Assembly: GCA_023957575.1 (NCBI GenBank)
Contig: JAMLGU010000006.1
Location: 186,001 to 250,000 of the forward strand
Direction: 5' to 3'
Length of the DNA stretch: 64,000 nucleotides
DNA from: Chitinophagaceae bacterium
GTDB lineage: Bacteria > Bacteroidota > Bacteroidia > Chitinophagales > Chitinophagaceae
The position numbers were made by a program, and so were the translations under genes. Position 1 is the first letter of the stretch, and every line of letters starts with the position of its first letter. Below are positions 45,372 to 54,434 of the stretch, one piece after another. The notes under the pieces were generated by a model, which had not been told where the DNA came from, did no database searches, and saw nothing but the letters and a program-made list of their open reading frames with translations.

Positions 45372-45408
45372 AACCCTGGGTATTAAAAATGGATACCCGG
45401 GGTTTTTA
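45372..45408 (+). terminator. Terminator of cassette 3
   Basis: AACCCTGGGTAT pairs with ATACCCGGGGTT (12 bp with one G-U) around a 9-base loop, followed by T residues. It closes the protease-lipoprotein operon just before the convergent synthase gene, and it is the sister copy of the hairpin at 38709. Confidence 0.88.
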
Positions 45409-45420
45409 TATTATTGGCTT

Positions 45421-46713
45421 CTAATTCAGGAATGTTCCTGTTGACCTGCTATCTAATCCTGCCACCACTCTAAAAGCATCGTTGATCTGCTCTATTGAAA
45501 AATTATTTTTTTGTAAAGCAGCCATAAATTCCTCATTTAGTGTAGCAATCATACTTTCTATTTGCTCATAAGTTTGCAATACAGTAATTGTGAACCGAAT
45601 ACCTGAATGGTTTTTTGATACAGCAGGAAAAACACCCAGATTCACTAAAAAACCTCTCCGCATCATCCGCTCCATAATTTCGTAAGCCAGCTCAGATTTA
45701 GAGGTTCCAATGAAAAATATAGCCGAGTCATAATTTGAAATCACCGGTAAAGATGTTTTGCCGAACAACATATTGGCATATCGTATTCGATTTTTTAGCT
45801 CATCCTGCAAGTGATATATTTCATCTGTAAGATGGATTTTTGCTGATGCGACAGCAGCTCCAAGCGTTGCAGGCTGCAATGGACCGGATGAATTAAATGG
45901 CGCGCCACATGTTCTTACTTTCCTAGCTAACTCTTTATTGGGAAATACTAAAATGCCGCCGCCTGTTGCAAATGCTTTTGCCATTGATGAGGCAATGATC
46001 ATTCTCTCGTGAATGGGCCTGTCACCCAATACAAAACCTTTCCCGTGCTCGCCCAGGATGCTCATGCTATGCGCATCATCAATGTAAGCATGAAAGGTAG
46101 GGTAAGTATTTAAAAAGCTGAATATTTCATCAGCCGGGCATTTGTCTCCAAACATGGAGTACACGCCATCAGCAAAATACCACACCCTGTTATGTTCTTT
46201 CTGCAGCCTATTAATCCTTTCTTCCAACATAACTATTTTATTATGTCGTAATACTTCAAAATGTACGGGCCAGTTGCCCCTGAAGGCGTTTATACCGCTG
46301 AGAACTGAATTGTGCAATTGCTGATCTGCGATTACCGCATCTCCGGTATCTAAAAGTACAGGGATAGCTGCCAAATGTGCTAAAGTAGTGGTAGGTGCAA
46401 TAATGGCGGGCGAACTGAAAATTTTAGTCATTAATTCTTCCAGTTCCTGGTATAACCCAATGGAGACATAAGCCCTCGATTCGGAAAACTGGCTGCCATA
46501 GTCATTAATAGCAGTTACAGCAGCTTGCTTCAAGCGGGTGTCGTGCTCTAAGCCGAGGTAGCTGCAAGACGTAAAGTTATACATCTCTTTGCCATTAATT
46601 ATAATCGTGTTATCGGTCGTAAGCTTACCTTTCTGGACTAAATGGAGAATTCCTTTTTCAACTCCTTTAGAAATGGTTTCATCAACCGCAGATATAAAAT
46701 GGTCATGATTCAT
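45421..46713 (-). CDS. Alpha-oxoamine synthase-like PLP enzyme (BioF/SPT/CqsA group)
   Basis: A 430-residue fold-type I PLP enzyme. Family marks are NFTSCSYLGLEHDTRLKQAA, the cofactor Asp/His region YIDDAHSMSILGEHGKG and the Schiff-base Lys in ASSMAKAFATGGG. This family condenses an amino acid with an acyl-CoA and releases CO2, as in AONS, KBL, serine palmitoyltransferase and CqsA autoinducer synthase. No biotin or lipid genes adjoin it, so the product is open. The upstream gene (175 bases) is a TetR regulator on the same strand; a TATATTTG -7 candidate lies on the minus strand at 46839-46846. Two 3' fragments of the gene lie at 38757 and 43018. Confidence 0.85.
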   Translation of the reverse strand: MNHDHFISAVDETISKGVEKGILHLVQKGKLTTDNTIIINGKEMYNFTSCSYLGLEHDTRLKQAAVTAINDYGSQFSESRAYVSIGLYQELEELMTKIFSSPAIIAPTTTLAHLAAIPVLLDTGDAVIADQQLHNSVLSGINAFRGNWPVHFEVLRHNKIVMLEERINRLQKEHNRVWYFADGVYSMFGDKCPADEIFSFLNTYPTFHAYIDDAHSMSILGEHGKGFVLGDRPIHERMIIASSMAKAFATGGGILVFPNKELARKVRTCGAPFNSSGPLQPATLGAAVASAKIHLTDEIYHLQDELKNRIRYANMLFGKTSLPVISNYDSAIFFIGTSKSELAYEIMERMMRRGFLVNLGVFPAVSKNHSGIRFTITVLQTYEQIESMIATLNEEFMAALQKNNFSIEQINDAFRVVAGLDSRSTGTFLN

Positions 46714-46887
46714 AGCGCATTTAATTATTTTGGTTACATAAATAATTTATAACGGTGTTAAGGTAAATATTTTTATCCGATGTAATCTTTCAATAAACAA
46801 GCTATATTAATTATTATTCATATTTAATTGTCTATAAGCAAATATAAATCTAAGGTATAGTGTGATTTTAGATTGTTGGGAATGTCC

Positions 46888-47544
46888 TTATAAGTCCACA
46901 TCGGCATACTTATACGTAAGGTCTAATAAACGCTCCATTGCCTTAAATAGCCTTTCTTTGCCTTCAGTAGAAGACATATCTATTCCGCACATAGTACTTC
47001 CATTACTTTTAACATGCAGCACTGTGTAATATATAGCTGAAACAAGAATGGCTATTGTTGCAGGATAATCTACTCGTGTGTCGTTAAAAATTTCGTCAGC
47101 TTTTTGAAGCATTTGTTGTCCCAATTTCTCTCTTTCGTCAGTGAGTGCACGAATTATTTTATTTTTTTCGCTTATTCCCCATAAAACAATTTTCTGCATT
47201 TCTGTGGACTTAAAGAAATAATTAAAGTCATCCTTGAGCAATTCAACCATAAAATCTTTACTGATTTCCGGCAAAGGCTTTTTCTCCAATTCTAATTTTC
47301 GCTGCTCTATTTTCCAGAAATCAATCTGCTCAAGATAGGTTTGTATCAGTCCGTTCAATCCGCCAAAATACTCGTATATTGCTTTCTTGGCCACTCCTGC
47401 CACTTCGGCAACTTTATTAACCCGGATACTTTGAAATCCTTCCTTTACCAAAATTTTTCCCACTGCGTTTATCAATTTAGCTTTTGTCCTTTCTTTATCA
47501 TACACTTTAGCTACATAGCGGCTATTCTTTTTAGTTGAACTCAA
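46888..47544 (-). CDS. TetR family transcriptional regulator
   Basis: A 218-residue regulator. The N-terminal DNA-binding domain (about 18-70) has the TetR helix-turn-helix GFQSIRVNKVAEVAGVAKKAIYEYFGG. The C-terminal ligand/dimer domain is helical and has no assignable ligand. It is encoded directly upstream of, and in the same orientation as, the alpha-oxoamine synthase, so it most likely controls that gene and perhaps the cassette promoters. Basic residues precede the HTH. Confidence 0.92.
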   Translation of the reverse strand: MSSTKKNSRYVAKVYDKERTKAKLINAVGKILVKEGFQSIRVNKVAEVAGVAKKAIYEYFGGLNGLIQTYLEQIDFWKIEQRKLELEKKPLPEISKDFMVELLKDDFNYFFKSTEMQKIVLWGISEKNKIIRALTDEREKLGQQMLQKADEIFNDTRVDYPATIAILVSAIYYTVLHVKSNGSTMCGIDMSSTEGKERLFKAMERLLDLTYKYADVDL

Positions 47545-47751
47545 GATTTAAGTATTTAATAGTTTAAAATTATTTGGTTCTTATCAATTAAAGAAAATAA
47601 AATCCAAATATAATCAATCGAAAGCTAAAAATTTTAAATATAATTGGGTAATGTAAGTGCATTATTTTTTCTCCAAAATAATAATTAAAAATCTGTCAAT
47701 CTGCATTACCTTAGCTGCTGATTGATTCTTGACTATAATTTGAAGTAAAAA

Positions 47752-49026
47752 ATGACTAATAATGGCAAAGGTTCTCCTCTGAAATGGGTTCCCACCGTTT
47801 ATTTTGCAATGGGCTTGCCCTACGTGGCGCTTTCATTAGTTTCGGTGCTGATGTTGAAAGACATGAAGATTGATGATACCCGGATTGCCTTCTGGACTTC
47901 GTTAATTGTATTGCCTTGGTCGCTAAAACCGTTTTTCAGTCTGGTAATGGAACTGTTCGGAACCAAGAAAAAATATGTGGTTATCACTGAAATAGTTTCG
48001 GCAATTATGTTTGGATTAATTGCTTTTGCATTGCCGATGTCCAATTTTTTTGTGATTACCATTGCGCTGATGGGTGTTATAGCATTGAGTGGCTCCACAC
48101 ACGATATTGCCGGTGATGGTATTTATCTGGATGAACTCAACAAATCGCAACAGAGCAAATTTGCGGGTTGGCAGGGAGCGTTTTATAATCTTGCAAAAGT
48201 ACTAGCCAACGGTGGATTAGTTTTTTTGGCCGGCTGGTTGAGCCATAGCATGGGGTTGGTTAACTCCTGGCGTGTAATTATGCTTATTTGTGGCGGTATT
48301 TTGCTATTGGTAGCGCTTTATCATATCAGGGTGTTACCAACAGGCAAGATACCTGAAAGAGCCGATACCTTTGAACAAAAGATGGAAGGATTGAAGGAAG
48401 TTATTCGCAGTTTTTTTCAAAAGAAATATATTTTCATTTATCTGTTATTTATTGTTCTTTATCGTTTTGCCGAAGGGCTGGCGATGAAGATTGCGCCCAT
48501 GTTTTTGAAATCCGAAGTAGTCAAAGGCGGTCTTGGCCTTTCTAATGAACAATATGGTCTGGTGTATGGTACATTTGGGACCATAGCCTTTATTGTCGGT
48601 TCCATTCTGGCGGGTTATTATATTTCCAATTTCGGATTGAGAAAGGTGTTGTTTTCGCTGGTTTGTATTTTCAATATTCCTTTTGTGGTTTACTTAGTCT
48701 TTGCCATTTTTCAACCTCATAATATGAATTTGATCGCAACCGGTATCGTTTTCGAATATTTTGGCTATGGCTTTGGATTTGTAGGGCTGATGCTTTTTAT
48801 GATGCAGCAGGTGGCTCCGGGCAAATTTCAAATGGCGCACTATGCATTTGCAAACAGTATTATGAACCTCGGTGTAATGATTCCGGGAATGATCAGTGGG
48901 TATCTTAGTGATACTTTCGGATATAAAAACTTCTTTATTATTGTGATGATTGCTACCATTCCGGCTATAATGATGGCCTGGTTAGTACCTTTCACCTATC
49001 CCGATCCTAAAAAGGAGGAAAAATGA
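47752..49026 (+). CDS. MFS transporter (AmpG/PAT-like sugar transporter)
   Basis: A 424-residue inner-membrane transporter with about 12 helices. The N-terminus YFAMGLPYVALSLVSVLMLKD and the loop SGSTHDIAGDGIYLDEL resemble the AmpG/PAT branch of the MFS. Bacteroidota encode such transporters beside GH130 phosphorylases to import manno-oligosaccharides. Here a toxin-antitoxin pair stands between it and the GH130 gene 730 bases downstream. The substrate is inferred from that neighbourhood. Confidence 0.88.
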   Translation: MTNNGKGSPLKWVPTVYFAMGLPYVALSLVSVLMLKDMKIDDTRIAFWTSLIVLPWSLKPFFSLVMELFGTKKKYVVITEIVSAIMFGLIAFALPMSNFFVITIALMGVIALSGSTHDIAGDGIYLDELNKSQQSKFAGWQGAFYNLAKVLANGGLVFLAGWLSHSMGLVNSWRVIMLICGGILLLVALYHIRVLPTGKIPERADTFEQKMEGLKEVIRSFFQKKYIFIYLLFIVLYRFAEGLAMKIAPMFLKSEVVKGGLGLSNEQYGLVYGTFGTIAFIVGSILAGYYISNFGLRKVLFSLVCIFNIPFVVYLVFAIFQPHNMNLIATGIVFEYFGYGFGFVGLMLFMMQQVAPGKFQMAHYAFANSIMNLGVMIPGMISGYLSDTFGYKNFFIIVMIATIPAIMMAWLVPFTYPDPKKEEK

Positions 49027-49068
49027 AAATATAGATTTTTAATCCGGCCTTTATCCTGCCATTATTGG

Positions 49069-49076
49069 TATCTTTG
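49069..49076 (+). promoter_or_regulatory. Candidate -7 element of the toxin-antitoxin pair
   Basis: TATCTTTG fits TAnnTTTG and lies 17 bases before the antitoxin ATG. No consensus -33 is seen at the proper spacing. Confidence 0.4.
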
Positions 49077-49092
49077 TAGAAACGGATTTTTT

Positions 49093-49341
49093 ATGCCTGA
49101 GTTAATCATCAAATATAAAAGTAAAAAAACATTAGAGGCGCTCAAAGACCTCGCCAAGTACTTTAATTTTTCAATTATTAGCCCATCCGGCAGCAGAAAT
49201 TCGGGAAGGAAAATAATTAATGGCGTAACTATAATTCCCGGAAATAGTTCTATAGATGTTTCGGAATTGAGTGAAATATTTACAGGAAAAGGGTTAAATG
49301 CTAAACAACTACGTAATCAGGCATGGCAAAGAAGTATGTGA
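49093..49341 (+). CDS. Putative antitoxin of a VapBC-like pair
   Basis: An 82-residue protein encoded immediately before a PIN-domain toxin, overlapping it by 19 bases. The N-terminal LIIKYKSKKTLEALKDLAKYF is the DUF2683-like antitoxin start common in Bacteroidota, and the C-terminal half is polar, as expected for the toxin-binding tail. The order and overlap make an antitoxin role likely; sequence alone gives limited support. Confidence 0.75.
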   Translation: MPELIIKYKSKKTLEALKDLAKYFNFSIISPSGSRNSGRKIINGVTIIPGNSSIDVSELSEIFTGKGLNAKQLRNQAWQRSM

Positions 49342-49724
49342 TTTGTGATACTGATGTCCTGATTGATTATTGGAATAAAAAATCCAAACGACATACTGCT
49401 ACGAAGGAAATTTTAGAAGAAAAATTAGGAATTGATAAAATAATAATTTCAGCTATTACAAAAATGGAACTTTTGTTAGGTGCCAACAATAAACAGGAGG
49501 AAGCTGAAATCAAAAAGAAGTTGACAGGATTTAATACAGCTCTTTTTAATGAAAAAATCACTTTAAAAGCTATTGATTTTTTTGAAAAATATCATTTAAG
49601 CCATGGAATGGCAATACCGGATTGTTTAATTGCTGCGACTGCATCACTTCTGGGTTTCGAACTGTGTACCTACAATTTAAAGGACTTTAAATTTATTGAA
49701 GATTTGACATTGTATAAAATATGA
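49323..49724 (+). CDS. PIN-domain toxin (VapC-like ribonuclease)
   Basis: A 133-residue PIN-domain protein. The acidic residues of the Mg-dependent RNase site are present: Asp in [12 protein letters not shown], Glu in [10 protein letters not shown], and Asp in [25 protein letters not shown] follows at the usual place. VapC toxins cut tRNA or rRNA when not bound by the antitoxin. The gene overlaps the antitoxin gene. The pair lies between two carbohydrate-use genes, suggesting insertion of a mobile module. Confidence 0.92.
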   Translation: MAKKYVICDTDVLIDYWNKKSKRHTATKEILEEKLGIDKIIISAITKMELLLGANNKQEEAEIKKKLTGFNTALFNEKITLKAIDFFEKYHLSHGMAIPDCLIAATASLLGFELCTYNLKDFKFIEDLTLYKI

Positions 49725-49755
49725 TAAATTATTAAATAATTATAAATTTTTAAAA

Positions 49756-50724
49756 ATGGAAAGTATAACTCCAATTCCCTGGCAAGACAGACCTGAAGGT
49801 TCTAATGAAGTAATGTGGCGGTATTCCGAAAATCCTGTTATTGGTCGCTATCATATCCCGTCTTCCAACAGTATTTTCAACAGCGCTGTAGTTCCTTTTG
49901 GCGATGGCTTTGCAGGCGTGTTTCGCTGCGATAATAAAGCGGTGCAGATGAATATTTTTGCAGGATTCAGCAAGGACGGTATCAACTGGGAAATCAATCA
50001 TGAACCCATTGTGATGAAACCGGGCAATACCGAGATGATCGAATCGGAGTACAAATACGACCCTCGTGTGGTATGGATTGAGGAACGCTACTGGGTTACC
50101 TGGTGCAACGGCTATCACGGCCCCACCATAGGTATTGCCTATACCTACGATTTTAAGGAATTTTTCCAGTGTGAAAATGCTTTTCTGCCTTTCAATCGTA
50201 ATGGCGTATTATTTCCTCAAAAGTTTGATGGAAAATATGCCATGCTCAGCCGCCCGAGCGATAACGGACACACTCCTTTTGGCGATATTTATATCAGCTA
50301 TAGCCCTGATATGAAATATTGGGGAGAACATCGCTGCGTGATGAAAGTAACTCCCTTCCCCCAAAGCGCCTGGCAGTGTACCAAAATAGGCGCCGGTTCG
50401 GTTCCGTTCTTAACCAAGGAAGGATGGCTGATGTTTTACCACGGAGTAATTACTACATGCAACGGTTTTCGCTATTCGATGGGAGCAGCCATTCTGAATG
50501 AAAAGGATCCTTCAAAAGTTTTGTATCGTACCCAACCTTACCTGCTGGCTCCTGTAGCTCCTTACGAACTGACCGGTGACGTACAAAATGTGGTGTTCCC
50601 ATGTGCTGCTTTGCAGGATGGTGAAAAAGTGGCGGTTTATTATGGTGCTGCTGACACTGTGGTAGCGATGGCTTTTGGTTATATTGATGAAATTTTGGAG
50701 TTTACAAAAAAGAACAGCCTTTAA
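49756..50724 (+). CDS. GH130 family glycoside phosphorylase/hydrolase
   Basis: A 322-residue five-bladed beta-propeller enzyme of GH130. Signatures are [20 protein letters not shown], the catalytic region [18 protein letters not shown] with its Asp-Pro-Arg, and [16 protein letters not shown]130 enzymes act on beta-mannosides, usually phosphorolysing Man-beta-1,4-Glc(NAc) or mannooligosaccharides in the cytoplasm. The upstream MFS transporter fits an uptake-and-phosphorolysis pathway. The exact linkage cannot be read from the sequence. Confidence 0.93.
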   Translation: MESITPIPWQDRPEGSNEVMWRYSENPVIGRYHIPSSNSIFNSAVVPFGDGFAGVFRCDNKAVQMNIFAGFSKDGINWEINHEPIVMKPGNTEMIESEYKYDPRVVWIEERYWVTWCNGYHGPTIGIAYTYDFKEFFQCENAFLPFNRNGVLFPQKFDGKYAMLSRPSDNGHTPFGDIYISYSPDMKYWGEHRCVMKVTPFPQSAWQCTKIGAGSVPFLTKEGWLMFYHGVITTCNGFRYSMGAAILNEKDPSKVLYRTQPYLLAPVAPYELTGDVQNVVFPCAALQDGEKVAVYYGAADTVVAMAFGYIDEILEFTKKNSL

Positions 50725-50736
50725 TAAAACGTGAAA

Positions 50737-51450
50737 ATGAAAAATATTTTGCTTGCAAGTACTTCCACTCTGTTTGGTGGTCAGTACCTTGATTATCTGA
50801 AAGATGAAATCGCGGACTTGTTTCAGGGGGTTGACGAAATAGTTTTTATACCCTATGCGCGACCATCAGGTATTTCGCACGATGATTACACGCAGAAGGT
50901 AAAAGACTATTTCTCTCAACTCAACATTGCTGTTACAGGGTTGCATACTTATGATGACCCACCGGCCGCCATCAGGGAAGCAAAAGGTGTTTTTACCGGC
51001 GGCGGCAATACTTTTCTCCTGGTAAAAACCCTGCATGATTTGGGGTTGATAGATGTGATTAAGGAAAAAGCATTACAAGGAACACCTTACATGGGTGCAA
51101 GCGCCGGTACAAATATTGCCGGAATCAGTATGCGCACTACCAATGATATGCCCATCGTTTATCCTTCTTCGTTTGATACGATGGGACTCGTTCCGTTTAA
51201 TATTAATCCGCATTATCTCGATCCCGATCCTACTTCTACCCACAAAGGCGAAACCCGTGAAACGAGAATTCTTGAGTTTTTAACTCAGAATAATATACCC
51301 GTTGTAGGCCTTAGAGAAGGAAGCTGGATAAGGGTGAAGGGTGATAAAATAATACTTGAAGGAAAATTAGATGCCAGGATTTTTGAACGGGGAAAATCAC
51401 CTTACGAACTTGCTACGGGCAGTGAATTAAATTTTCAGAATAATAAATAG
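50737..51450 (+). CDS. pepE: Peptidase E (S51 alpha-aspartyl dipeptidase)
   Basis: A 237-residue cytoplasmic serine peptidase. ATG 50737 is chosen over the GTG two codons earlier. The family marks are GVFTGGGNTFLLVKTL, the nucleophile Ser in MGASAGTNIAG, and the NPHYLD segment with the catalytic His. It cleaves dipeptides with N-terminal Asp. It begins 12 bases after the GH130 gene and is likely co-transcribed. Confidence 0.93.
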   Translation: MKNILLASTSTLFGGQYLDYLKDEIADLFQGVDEIVFIPYARPSGISHDDYTQKVKDYFSQLNIAVTGLHTYDDPPAAIREAKGVFTGGGNTFLLVKTLHDLGLIDVIKEKALQGTPYMGASAGTNIAGISMRTTNDMPIVYPSSFDTMGLVPFNINPHYLDPDPTSTHKGETRETRILEFLTQNNIPVVGLREGSWIRVKGDKIILEGKLDARIFERGKSPYELATGSELNFQNNK

Positions 51451-51529
51451 TAATCGTTTTTCGGTTGTCTTATTGAGATGGCCTTGAAAAAAATGCGTTA
51501 AGAAAATAATTTTTCATTCCATCATTTTG

Positions 51530-51990
51530 AACGGAGCTCCTTTTTTCCGTCATTTTGAACGGAGCGAAGTGGAGTGAAAAATCTCCTCTTTTCCAGAAGG
51601 ATAAGATTTCTCCGCTGCTCTGCGAAATGACGATCAAGGAGGGGCGAATGACACCTCAAAAGCATCGTCTTTTCGAACGGAGCGAAGCGAAGTGAGAAAT
51701 CTTTTTCTTTCAGAACGATAAGATTTCTTCGCTGCGCTACGAAATGACGATCAAGGAGGGGCGAAACGACACCTCAATAGCATCGTCTTTTCGAACGGAG
51801 CGAAGCGAAGTGAGAAATCTTTTGCTTCCAGAACGTTAAGATTTCTTCGCTACGCTGCGAAATGACGGTTGCTTTTCTGAACGGTGAGATTTCTTCGCTT
51901 CGCTGCGAAATGACGGTTGTTTTTAGAACGAAGAGATTTCTCCGCTTCGCTGCGAAATGACTGTGAAGGAGGCTGCGGAATGACGGTGGG
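51530..51990. repeat. Dispersed GAACGGAGCGAAGCGAAG-type repeats
   Basis: A cluster of short related segments: CGAACGGAGCGAAGCGAAG plus a GAGAAATCT stretch, and GAAATGACG, recur in both orientations about every 117 bases (GAAATGAC at 51624, 51741 and 51859). Together they can form large hairpins because the TTCGCT/AGCGAA motifs are complementary. The motif is common in intergenic DNA of Bacteroidota (general knowledge). Open frames running through it are not credible genes. Confidence 0.85.
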
Positions 51991-52179
51991 AAAAGGTAAA
52001 TGCCGGAATTAAATACAATCAATAACTCTTTCCAAATCGGGGTTACCGGGATGCTCTTCACATAAGCTAACACAGTTTGCAGTAGCTTTAACCACACCTG
52101 CAAAATCCGGTTATCAAGAAAAAGGTGGAAAATGTTCTGGACGGTAGCAATGAGATTAAAATTAATTATCCCATAAACT
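51991..52179 (+). other. Possible decayed coding remnant
   Basis: About 190 bases between the repeats and queD. One plus-strand frame around 52120-52185 reads like protein (ENVLDGSNEIKINYPINFNP) but has no start and is preceded by stops. No family is assigned. Confidence 0.35.
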
Positions 52180-52605
52180 TTAATCCGCCACCCATTCGGC
52201 ATAAGAATTTTCTGTTTCGTAAATTTTTAATTGAACCAATTTGATTTCTTCAGGGAGATTTCTTAAAAACACGCCTTTTACATAAAGTAATATGTTTTCA
52301 GCCGTAGGTTCAAAATCCCAAATCACCACATTGGCATGATTGGTGATTTCGGGATGGACTGCAATGTAGTCTTTGGATAAAACCAATTTATGATCGAGCG
52401 TTTCCACTATCTCAACTCCGGCTTTTTTTAAATCCTTGAAATCAAACACAAAACCGGGAGCGGGTATATAGTCATCGTTGTTTGCCTGCCCTGCCACTGT
52501 TGCATGTAATACGTAAGAATGTCCATGAATGTCTTTACACTGGCCATTATAGCCATGAATGGCATGTGCTGTTTCGAAACGGAAAACCTTTGTTAATCTG
52601 ATCAT
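52180..52605 (-). CDS. queD: 6-carboxy-5,6,7,8-tetrahydropterin synthase
   Basis: A 141-residue enzyme of queuosine biosynthesis that converts dihydroneopterin triphosphate to carboxytetrahydropterin. ATG 52605 is chosen because the family starts with a short strand such as MIRLTKVFRFETAHAI; the open frame extends 24 codons further without homology. The catalytic Cys and the zinc His residues are in CKDIHGHSY with FETAHAI upstream, and the C-terminal Glu is in KIYETENSYAEW. No other queuosine gene is adjacent. Confidence 0.94.
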   Translation of the reverse strand: MIRLTKVFRFETAHAIHGYNGQCKDIHGHSYVLHATVAGQANNDDYIPAPGFVFDFKDLKKAGVEIVETLDHKLVLSKDYIAVHPEITNHANVVIWDFEPTAENILLYVKGVFLRNLPEEIKLVQLKIYETENSYAEWVAD

Positions 52606-52829
52606 TTCACTCAAAAATTGTATGCAAAGATATTCAGTAATTACCGGAAATTGCAAAATAGGTTTGAAGATTGACAAACCTTCATCTTAGTTGACAGCAT
52701 TTTACGGAATCGTATGCGTAAATAAAATAATAGCGGTTGATATTATTCATTAGTTTTACACTCTCTTGCAATGTGATAAAACGTGTTCTTGCAAATGTTC
52801 GATTTTAAATTATAGAAAACAATTGATAT

Positions 52830-53873
52830 ATGAGCAAACGAATTGTAACCTTTGGCGAAATTATGCTGCGCCTTGCCACTCCCGGATATGAACGTTTTAG
52901 TCAGGCCTCTGCCTTTACGGCCACTTATGGAGGCGGTGAAGCGAATGTTGCGGTTTCACTTGCAAACTATGGCTTAGACGCTGATTTTGTAACGCGCCTG
53001 CCCAAAAATGATATTGCAGAATCCTGCATCATGAACCTGAAAAAATATGGCGTGGGGGTTAATAATATTTTGCGTGGCGGCGACCGTATGGGAATTTATT
53101 TTTTGGAAACCGGCGCAGTAGCCCGCCCCAGTAAAGTGGTTTACGACAGGTCGAATTCTTCCATTGCAGAAATTGCACCCGGAATGGTCAACTGGCACGA
53201 AGTACTGAAAGGAGCCGACTGGTTTCACTGGACGGGGATTACCCCTGCCCTTTCACAAGGAGCTGCTGATGCCTGTATGGAAGCAATAAAAATTGCAAAC
53301 GAATTGGGCGTAACTGTTTCTACTGACTTGAATTATCGTAAAAATCTTTGGAAATACGGAAAAAAGGCTTCTGAAATTATGCCAGCATTAGTTGAGGGTT
53401 GTGATGTGATTTTGGGCAATGAAGAAGATGCGGAAAAGGTTTTTGGCATCAAACCCGAAGGGTTTAATGTGGAACATACCGGGGGCGAAATAAATGCAGA
53501 AGAGTTTGAATCGGTTTGTACACAACTGATGAAAAAATTTCCCAGAGCCAAGAAAGTAATAATTACTTTAAGAGGTTCCATTAATGCTAATCACAATACC
53601 TGGGGTGGCGTACTCTACAGCAATGGAAATCTTTATCAGTCAAAGCGTTACGATATTACCCACATTGTGGACCGTGTAGGCGGAGGTGATTCTTTCATGG
53701 GTGGTTTAATTTATGGATTGCTCACATTTACCGACAATGACCAACAGGCCTTGGAATTTGCAGTAGCGGCTTCCTGCCTCAAGCATACCATTTATGGCGA
53801 TTTTAATATGGTAACAGTAAGCGAGGTAGAAGCGCTGATGGGTGGCGATGGCAGTGGTAGGGTGCAACGATAA
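52830..53873 (+). CDS. kdgK: PfkB family sugar kinase, likely 2-keto-3-deoxygluconate kinase
   Basis: A 347-residue ribokinase-fold enzyme. The N-terminus has TFGEIMLRL and TYGGGEANVAVSLANYG. The C-terminal PfkB signature VDRVGGGDSFMGGLIYGLL contains the catalytic Asp. With the neighbouring YhcH, KDPG aldolase and hexuronate transporter genes it fits phosphorylation of KDG to KDPG in hexuronate breakdown. The order kdgK-yhcH-eda-exuT on one strand marks an operon; upstream isomerases and dehydratases are not in this window. Confidence 0.92.
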   Translation: MSKRIVTFGEIMLRLATPGYERFSQASAFTATYGGGEANVAVSLANYGLDADFVTRLPKNDIAESCIMNLKKYGVGVNNILRGGDRMGIYFLETGAVARPSKVVYDRSNSSIAEIAPGMVNWHEVLKGADWFHWTGITPALSQGAADACMEAIKIANELGVTVSTDLNYRKNLWKYGKKASEIMPALVEGCDVILGNEEDAEKVFGIKPEGFNVEHTGGEINAEEFESVCTQLMKKFPRAKKVIITLRGSINANHNTWGGVLYSNGNLYQSKRYDITHIVDRVGGGDSFMGGLIYGLLTFTDNDQQALEFAVAASCLKHTIYGDFNMVTVSEVEALMGGDGSGRVQR

Positions 53874-53977
53874 TTCTCAGGTTGGTTATATTGACAGTAA
53901 TACAATTTGAGAAAAAAGTTTGAGATATTAAATTCGGCAATAAACGAATATTATTTAAAAGAGAAATAACAGGTACT

Positions 53978-54430
53978 ATGGTTATAGAATCTATACACAA
54001 TTCAAAAAAGTATGAATGTCTGCATCCCTTATTTGTCAAAGCATTTGAATTTATCAGAGGCAATGATTTGCAAAATATGGTTCCGGGCGATTATATAATT
54101 GAGGAAGCAGTTTTAAAAGCCATCATTTATGACGGCCCCGGCAAAACAAAAGAAGTTTCTTTGGAAAAATTTGAGTGCCACAACCATTTTATTGATATTC
54201 AATATATAATTAACGGAAACGAAAGTATGGGTTGGAAGTCGCGTCATTCCTGCATTTTACCTAAAGGTGAATATAGTGAGGAAAAGGATGTGCTTTTTTT
54301 CAATGATCAACCGGATATGTTTTTCACTTTGCGTCCCGGTCAGTTTGCCATCTTTTTCCCCGAAGATGTTCATGCCCCATTGATAAGCGAGGGAGAGGTG
54401 AAAAAATTAATAATCAAAGTAAAAGTTTAA
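53978..54430 (+). CDS. YhcH/YjgK/YiaL (DUF386) family protein
   Basis: A 150-residue cupin-fold protein. LEKFECHNHFIDIQYIINGNESMGW contains the metal-binding H-x-x-x-I-Q pattern of DUF386, and FFPEDVHAPLI supplies the later His. Members such as NanQ and KdgF-like proteins act as sugar anomerases or linearise unsaturated uronates. In this operon it probably prepares a uronate for the kinase/aldolase route. It is 4 bases from eda. Confidence 0.9.
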   Translation: MVIESIHNSKKYECLHPLFVKAFEFIRGNDLQNMVPGDYIIEEAVLKAIIYDGPGKTKEVSLEKFECHNHFIDIQYIINGNESMGWKSRHSCILPKGEYSEEKDVLFFNDQPDMFFTLRPGQFAIFFPEDVHAPLISEGEVKKLIIKVKV

Positions 54431-54434
54431 GTTT

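Noticed and set aside
51774..52202. 142-residue minus-strand open frame
   Set aside because: It runs through the AGCGAAG repeats, has repetitive composition (RSEEISPF) and no family match.
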